Translations under genes and position numbers: made by a program
Shown: piece by piece, positions 60,702 through 64,000 of the stretch
Numbering within the stretch: the stretch's first letter is position 1
How the letters are laid out: each line of letters opens with the position of its first letter
The notes under the pieces: generated by a model
Told to the model about the DNA's origin: nothing
Databases searched by the model: none
Seen by the model: the letters and a program-made list of their open reading frames with translations, nothing else
Assembly: GCA_024233005.1 (NCBI GenBank)
Contig: JACKQE010000019.1
Coordinates: 12,231 to 76,230, forward strand
From: Akkermansiaceae bacterium
Lineage (GTDB): Bacteria; Verrucomicrobiota; Verrucomicrobiia; Verrucomicrobiales; DEV007
Reading direction: 5' to 3'
DNA length: 64,000 bases

Positions 60702-62594
60702 ATGGCATCCGCGTATTCCGAAAAGGACATCAAGACCCTCGATTGGCGCGAGCACATCCGACTCCGTCCGGGCATGTACATTGGCAAACTTGGCGATGGA
60801 TCGGCTCCCGAGGACGGTCTCTACATCCTCCTGAAGGAGGTCATCGACAACTCGATCGACGAGTTCATCATGGGGTATGGCAAAGCCATCGACATCACCA
60901 TTGAGGAACGTTTCATCACAGTGCGGGACTATGGTCGCGGCATTCCCCTGGGGAAACTCATGGACTGCGCCGCCAAAATCAATACGGGGGCCAAATACGA
61001 CTCGGAAGCATTCAAAAAATCCGTTGGCCTGAACGGAGTCGGCATCAAGGCGGTCAATGCCTTGTCCTCCTTCTTTGAGATTCAGGCTTTTCGTGAAGGC
61101 AAAACCAGGTCCATCGAATTCTCCAAAGGCATGGTCGTCGCCGAAATGAAACAGGCGAGGGCATCCAAGGAAAAAGAAGGCACCCTGATCAGTTTCGAAG
61201 CCGATGACTCTGTCTTCGGGCCCTACTCGCTCGACCATCAGATTGTCGAGCAGATGCTTCGCAATTACTCCTATCTCAACACCGGTCTGACCCTGACCCT
61301 CAACGGCAAAAAATTCGCATCAAAAAACGGACTGCTCGATCTGCTGACTGAGAATCTCCAGGGCCAGGAACTGCTCTATCCCGCCGTGCACCTCATTGGG
61401 CCGGACTTCGAGGTCGCCTTCACTCAGGTGGACGACAGCGGCGAGGATTATTACAGCTTCGTCAACGGACAGAACACCACCCAGGGAGGAACGCATTTAA
61501 ACGCTTTCCGGGAAGCCTTCGTCGCCACAGTGCGATCCTACTTCAAAAAACAGTACGATGCCCCCGATGTCAGGGCGGGATTGGTGGCCGCCGTTTCAAT
61601 CCGAGTCGAGGAACCAGTCTTCGAATCCCAAACCAAGACGCGTTTGGGTTCCACCAATATGGCCCCCGGAGGAGAGAGCATCCGTTCTTTCGTCAACAAT
61701 TTCCTCGGACAGCACCTCGACAACTATCTGCACCGCAACAAAGGCGCGGCGGATGCGATGATGGAGCGCATTGTGCGCTCGGAAAAAGAACGGAAGGAGC
61801 TGAAAGGCATCCAGAAACTGGCCCGGGACCGGGCTAAATCCGCACGCCTGCACAACAAAAAGCTCAGGGATTGCCGCGCCCACTACAATACGAAGCACAA
61901 GCTGCGCGAGGAAACCACCCTCTTCATCACCGAAGGGGATTCCGCTTCCGGCTCCATCACCAAATCCCGCGAAGTGGAGACTCAGGCTGTGTTCAGTCTC
62001 CGGGGCAAGCCGCTCAATACGTTTGGAATGACCCGCAACGTGGTCTACCAGAACGAGGAATTCAACCTGCTGCAGGCCGCGCTGGACATTGAGGAGAGTG
62101 TGGAAAACCTGCGCTACAACCGGATTGTCCTCGCGACCGATGCCGATGTCGACGGGATGCACATCCGCCTTCTGCTCATCACCTTTTTCCTCCAATTTTT
62201 CCCAGACTTGATCCGCGAAGGTCATCTATACATTCTTCAGACTCCCCTCTTCCGAGTCCGCAACAAGAAGGAAACCCGTTACTGCTATAGTGATCAGGAG
62301 CGACTCGCGGCTCTGGAAAAACTCAAGCCCAATCCTGAGATCACCCGATTCAAAGGTCTCGGAGAAATCTCTCCCGACGAGTTCAAACACTTCATCGGAG
62401 CCGACATTCGTCTCGACCCGGTCGAACTGCCCCCCAAGCACAAAACCGTCGCCGATATCCTGGCCTTCTATATGGGTAAAAACACCCCCGATAGACAGGA
62501 TTACATCATTCAAAATCTGCGAATCGAAACAGACTACGTGGAGCCTGATCCCCATGTCCCCGCGGAAACAGAGCCCGCCGCTGACGCTGCCTGA
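60702..62594 (+). CDS. parE: Type II topoisomerase ATPase subunit (ParE/GyrB-like)
   Basis: ATPase and TOPRIM subunit of 630 residues. The GHKL ATP site shows EVIDNSIDEF and GLNGVGIKAVNALS, the transducer domain follows, and TOPRIM has ITEGDSASGS (about 415) and DADVDGMHIR (about 478). The short length without the GyrB-type insert and the WREHIRLRPGMYIGKLGDG start resemble the ParE of Bacteroidota. It would act with the adjacent ParC-like subunit. Whether the pair works as topoisomerase IV or gyrase is not settled; a second pair elsewhere in the genome would decide. Confidence 0.92.
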   Translation: MASAYSEKDIKTLDWREHIRLRPGMYIGKLGDGSAPEDGLYILLKEVIDNSIDEFIMGYGKAIDITIEERFITVRDYGRGIPLGKLMDCAAKINTGAKYDSEAFKKSVGLNGVGIKAVNALSSFFEIQAFREGKTRSIEFSKGMVVAEMKQARASKEKEGTLISFEADDSVFGPYSLDHQIVEQMLRNYSYLNTGLTLTLNGKKFASKNGLLDLLTENLQGQELLYPAVHLIGPDFEVAFTQVDDSGEDYYSFVNGQNTTQGGTHLNAFREAFVATVRSYFKKQYDAPDVRAGLVAAVSIRVEEPVFESQTKTRLGSTNMAPGGESIRSFVNNFLGQHLDNYLHRNKGAADAMMERIVRSEKERKELKGIQKLARDRAKSARLHNKKLRDCRAHYNTKHKLREETTLFITEGDSASGSITKSREVETQAVFSLRGKPLNTFGMTRNVVYQNEEFNLLQAALDIEESVENLRYNRIVLATDADVDGMHIRLLLITFFLQFFPDLIREGHLYILQTPLFRVRNKKETRYCYSDQERLAALEKLKPNPEITRFKGLGEISPDEFKHFIGADIRLDPVELPPKHKTVADILAFYMGKNTPDRQDYIIQNLRIETDYVEPDPHVPAETEPAADAA

Positions 62595-62626
62595 GGCCCG
62601 TCCCTCCGCTCCCTTTTTCAGCTCCC

Positions 62627-64000
62627 ATGATGGACCACATCACATCCAATCAAGCCCCGCTGCAGGGCATGTATTCGGATTGGTTCCTCGAATACGCGAG
62701 TTATGTCATTTTGGAGCGTGCGGTTCCGCATCTCAATGACGGGCTCAAGCCGGTGCAGCGACGCATTCTGCATTCGTTGAAGGAAAAAGACGACGGCAGG
62801 TTCAATAAAGTGGCGAACATCATCGGCCACACCATGCAATACCATCCCCACGGAGATGCCTCCATCGGTGATGCCATGGTGAATCTGGGACAGAAGGAAC
62901 TGCTCATCGAAACCCAGGGAAACTGGGGCAACATTCTCACCGGAGACGGGGCGGCCGCACCTCGCTACATCGAAGCAAGACTCAGCAAGTTCGCCAATGA
63001 AGTTGTCTTCAATCCCAAGACCACCGAATGGGCCGCCAGTTATGACGGGCGGAACAAAGAACCGGTGACACTTCCGGTAAAATTCCCCCTCCTCCTTGCC
63101 CAAGGAGCGGAGGGCATCGCCGTCGGGCTGGCCTGCAAGATCCTCCCCCACAATTTCATCGAACTCCTCGACGCCTGCATCGCGGTGCTCCGGAAACAGG
63201 AGTTTGATCTGTTTCCGGACTTTGCCCAGGGAGGCATCGCCGATGTCACGGACTACAACGATGGTCTCCGGGGAGGTCGCATCCGTGTCCGGGCCCGCAT
63301 TGAGCAAAGCAAGGCCAAGCAGCTCATCATCCGAGAGATTCCCTTTGGCACCACAACCGTCAGCCTGACCGATTCCATCATCAAAGCCAGTGATCAGGGC
63401 AAGGTCAAAATTGCGAAAATCGAAGACAACACGGCCGCCGAGGTTGAAATCGTCATCACTCTCCCCTCCGGGGTGGATCCCGATCAGACGATGCAGGCGC
63501 TTTATGCGTTCTCGGACTGTGAAGTCTCCATTTCGCCGAATGCTTGCGTCATCGAGAACAACGGTCCCCGGTTTATCGGAGTCAAGGAAATGCTCCGCCA
63601 CAACGTGCAGCGCACCCGGGACCTGCTCCAACTTGAGCTGGAAATCCGTCTCCACGAATTGGAGGAAAAATGGCTCTTTTCCAGTCTTGAAAAAATCTTT
63701 ATCGAAAAGCGCATTTACCGGCGCATTGAAGAGTGCACCACTTGGGAGTCCGTTATCAGGGAGATCTGGATTGGACTGCGCCCCTATCTCAAACTTTTCC
63801 GCCGACAAATCACCGAGGAGGACATCCTCCGCCTGACCGAGATCAAAATCAAACGCATCTCTAAATTCGATGCCTTCAAAGCCGACGAATGGCTCAAGGC
63901 GCTTGAAAAAGACATCGCGGAGACCCAAAAAAATCTCAAACGCCTCACTCAGTACACCATCAAATGGTTCGAGGCCCTCAAGACCAAATATGGCAAAGGT
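62627..64000 (+). CDS. parC: Type II topoisomerase cleavage subunit (ParC/GyrA-like), 3' end outside the window
   Basis: First 458 residues of the DNA-cleaving subunit; the frame is still open at base 64000. The breakage-reunion domain is complete in its main motifs: LNDGLKPVQRRILHSL, HPHGDASIGDAMV and the catalytic Tyr114 in APRYIEARLSK. PVKFPLLLAQGAEGIAVGL follows. A coiled region (EKWLFSSLEKIFIEKRIY) lies near 345-363. It begins 32 bp after the ParE-like gene, clearly one operon. ATG at 62627 or 62630. Similarity is to Bacteroidota-type ParC. Confidence 0.93.
   Translation, partial: MMDHITSNQAPLQGMYSDWFLEYASYVILERAVPHLNDGLKPVQRRILHSLKEKDDGRFNKVANIIGHTMQYHPHGDASIGDAMVNLGQKELLIETQGNWGNILTGDGAAAPRYIEARLSKFANEVVFNPKTTEWAASYDGRNKEPVTLPVKFPLLLAQGAEGIAVGLACKILPHNFIELLDACIAVLRKQEFDLFPDFAQGGIADVTDYNDGLRGGRIRVRARIEQSKAKQLIIREIPFGTTTVSLTDSIIKASDQGKVKIAKIEDNTAAEVEIVITLPSGVDPDQTMQALYAFSDCEVSISPNACVIENNGPRFIGVKEMLRHNVQRTRDLLQLELEIRLHELEEKWLFSSLEKIFIEKRIYRRIEECTTWESVIREIWIGLRPYLKLFRRQITEEDILRLTEIKIKRISKFDAFKADEWLKALEKDIAETQKNLKRLTQYTIKWFEALKTKYGKG

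Noticed and set aside
1..64000. CRISPR arrays, insertion sequences, rRNA and tmRNA
   Set aside because: No regularly spaced repeats, transposase-like proteins or recognisable RNA gene segments were seen while reading the window.

Overview
The window looks like the chromosome of a Gram-negative member of the PVC group, most probably Verrucomicrobiota. The evidence is three loci of the planctomycete/verrucomicrobial DUF1549/DUF1553 (PSD1), DUF1501 and PPC families; a secreted sulfatase; KdsD and an AsmA-like protein, which imply an LPS-bearing outer membrane; Ser/Thr kinase and FHA signalling; topoisomerase subunits that resemble the ParE/ParC pair of Bacteroidota; and a general lack of Shine-Dalgarno sequences. 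This assignment is inferred from gene content, not from a marker phylogeny.

Layout. 1-8.0 kb: 3' part of hflX, then a secreted catabolic block (sulfatase, two tandem DUF1080-like lectin-fold proteins, a PQQ sugar dehydrogenase fused to PKD, cytochrome c and a binding domain) and a CtBP-like hydroxyacid dehydrogenase. 8.0-20.1 kb: AsmA-like protein, neutral ceramidase, DUF1501 and PSD1/LamG pair, kdsD, a DUF4105 membrane protein, a sugar isomerase/epimerase and a NUDIX hydrolase. 20.1-27.3 kb: gltB and glgX, tightly linked behind a good sigma-54 promoter match. 27.3-38.1 kb: a PPC/DUF1501 pair, two hypothetical genes, a 40-residue Cys-rich secreted peptide gene with its own terminator, asd, a polyprenyl synthase (ispA-like), and a second PSD1/DUF1501 pair.

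38.3-44.5 kb: a FecR-like, CHASE2, kinase-TPR and FHA-cyclase cluster that looks like one signalling pathway split over four genes. This is the most interesting module in the window. 44.5-54.8 kb: SDR, YkgJ-like Cys-cluster protein, nadB, PiT phosphate transporter with its DUF47 partner, a secreted barrel-like protein, a GT4 glycosyltransferase, ispF and glgB. 54.9-64 kb: dnaN and dnaA on the minus strand, an AT-rich gene-free stretch that is the best oriC candidate, a sodium/solute symporter, a small hypothetical gene, parE/gyrB-like and the 5' part of parC/gyrA-like (runs off the end).

The genes jointly suggest a heterotroph that degrades sulfated or complex glycans, stores glycogen (glgX, glgB), assimilates ammonium through GOGAT and has its replication origin in this region. 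No rRNA, tRNA, CRISPR array, prophage or insertion sequence was recognised.
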